Source: Bradyrhizobium sp. CCGB12 (GTDB lineage Bacteria; Pseudomonadota; Alphaproteobacteria; Rhizobiales; Xanthobacteraceae). Taken from it: a stretch of 64,000 nucleotides of DNA. The stretch is from NCBI RefSeq assembly GCF_024199845.1, contig NZ_JANADO010000002.1, forward strand, positions 124,001 to 188,000, given 5' to 3'. The notes under the pieces were generated by a model that was not told the origin of the DNA, searched no databases, and worked only from the letters and a program-made list of their open reading frames with translations. Below are positions 63,085 to 64,000 of this stretch, one piece after another. Each line of letters starts with the position of its first letter. Within the stretch, counting starts at the first letter, position 1. Made by a program: the position numbers and the translations under genes.

Positions 63085-63402
63085 CGCCGTCGGCGCAGGA
63101 GTGCTCACGGCAAGTGTAGACCAGGACGAGAGAGATACAAATCGCCGTCGATGACCGGCCAGCGATCGGAAGGGCAGGGGCCTTCAAGAAGGCGGGGCTG
63201 CCTCAAACCACCCAAATCGATGGCGGCACAGGCCGCGTCGGATGACCGCGGTCAGCTAAATTTAGGGGTCGACCCTCCTTGATGGGACGCCCCTTGGCTT
63301 GATTTTCAGGCCCTCGGGCCGCGAGAGCCACTAAGTTTGTGTTCTGACGTGGATTGTTGTCGATAACAGTGGCTAGCAAGACAACCGAAAGCGGCCGTCG
63401 CT

Positions 63403-64000
63403 ATGACGGAACCTATCCGCCTGATAGATTCCGTTTCAACAGCACTTGTTAAGGTAATCAAGGCCTTGCTCTTCGGCTACAAAACGCCAGATCCGTTGCC
63501 CTGGGCCGCTATCGCCCGCCCGCTTGCGACCGCGGAGGACGCGCTTGCCCGCCTCGACGAACGCCTCGCAAAAAGCCCGATTCGGGATGGGTGGGTCAGC
63601 CGAAACCACTTCACCGACGCTTGCGCCAGTCTATGGCTGGAGGGCGAACTCGTCCACCTCGAAGATCTGGTTCTCCATGACGCCGGCATGGATATCCGCG
63701 CCCCGACACATGAGCTGACTCGGGCGCGCGCCGTGCTGCGCGCCCGCCGTCGCATCGACCGGGAAAAGCCCGACTGGGCATTGTCGCCGGCCGGACTTGC
63801 CAGCTTGCGCGGCCAAGACGGGACAGGCGACCTGGACGGGGTAGGCGGCGAGGAGGACTGGAGTCGGGCAGGGGGCAGCGATGCGAAGGAGGCCGGCGAT
63901 GTGTTGGAGGCAGAGGAGCCACTTGCATTAACCCCGAGGGACGGTCGACTGTCTGAGGCGTTCGCCGCGGTCGATGCAGCAATCGCCAAGGCCGATCGCG
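63403..64000 (+). CDS. RHE_PE00001/DUF1612-type plasmid protein, 3' end beyond window
   Basis: A frame from ATG 63403, open to the window edge, covering the first 199 residues. It reads MTEPIRLIDSVSTALVKVIK, then DPLPWAAIARPLATAEDALA, LDERLAKSPIRDGWVSRNHF, LWLEGELVHLEDLVLHDAGM and THELTRARAVLRARRRID. This is the pattern of the RHE_PE00001 (DUF1612) family, which I recall next to repABC loci of rhizobial plasmids; a C-terminal helix-turn-helix is expected beyond the window. Function unknown. An acidic Gly/Glu-rich linker lies at about 145-170. Confidence 0.75.
   Translation, partial: MTEPIRLIDSVSTALVKVIKALLFGYKTPDPLPWAAIARPLATAEDALARLDERLAKSPIRDGWVSRNHFTDACASLWLEGELVHLEDLVLHDAGMDIRAPTHELTRARAVLRARRRIDREKPDWALSPAGLASLRGQDGTGDLDGVGGEEDWSRAGGSDAKEAGDVLEAEEPLALTPRDGRLSEAFAAVDAAIAKADR

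Noticed and set aside
63241..63256. A third parS copy (GATGACCGCGGTCAGC)
   Set aside because: Lacks the outer GTT/AAC of the pattern; probably degenerate, not counted as a functional site.

Overview
The window looks like part of a replicon of a Bradyrhizobium-type alphaproteobacterium (Nitrobacteraceae). It carries many tiny orphan proteins of the kind I associate with Bradyrhizobium, a stand-alone LigD-type DNA ligase, and a complete repABC replication/partition operon with 16-bp parS palindromes. The repABC operon argues for a plasmid, or a plasmid-derived element, rather than the main chromosome. All calls come from reading the sequence and recalled family knowledge; no database search was run.

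Layout. (1) 0.1-5.8 kb: small orphan genes, including a translationally coupled trio of tiny genes, a probable free-standing small RNA, a DUF2934 protein and a LigD-type ligase. (2) 5.8-6.9 kb: a membrane protein abutting a broken IS66 orfA. (3) 7.5-34.9 kb: an unusual cluster of exported proteins. It holds an astacin-like metalloprotease with ricin-like repeats, four trypsin/V8-like serine protease loci (one dead), a LysM-subtilisin, three caspase-fold proteins (WD40-caspase, caspase with a long C-terminal region, caspase-GH25 muramidase), a GH24 lysozyme broken by one missing base, an IalB-like protein, a di-heme cytochrome c and several secreted proteins of unknown role. Almost all start with a signal peptide, so the cluster reads as an envelope or extracellular proteolytic and wall-cutting arsenal. 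(4) 35.7-50.8 kb: a catabolic cassette bounded at both ends by the same 32-bp palindrome plus flanking repeat. A nine-gene minus-strand operon (form-II molybdenum hydroxylase CoxLMSG plus LivKHMGF transporter) diverges from gntR-aspartate dehydrogenase-esterase. An AraC regulator and a gallate-type extradiol dioxygenase plus aldehyde dehydrogenase follow. (5) 51.1-55.3 kb: broken genes, namely a PIN-like remnant, a 5'-truncated helical-repeat protein, a 5'-truncated DUF927 ATPase and an excisionase-like remnant. (6) 55.3-64 kb: plasmid backbone with DUF736, repC, a candidate counter-transcribed RNA, repB, repA, parS sites, VapBC and a partial RHE_PE00001-type protein.

How it fits together. 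The catabolic cassette has its own uptake system, first-step hydroxylase, ring-cleavage dioxygenase, aldehyde oxidation and two regulators. It probably lets the host import and mineralise a (hetero)aromatic acid; the substrate cannot be read from sequence. The protease/caspase/lysozyme region is the most novel part. Caspase-fold proteases occur three times within 14 kb, once fused to a muramidase, next to secreted trypsins with disulfide-rich tails. This could be a secreted proteolytic cascade or an antagonism/host-interaction system, but that is inference. The rep region supplies replication and segregation, and VapBC supplies post-segregational maintenance.
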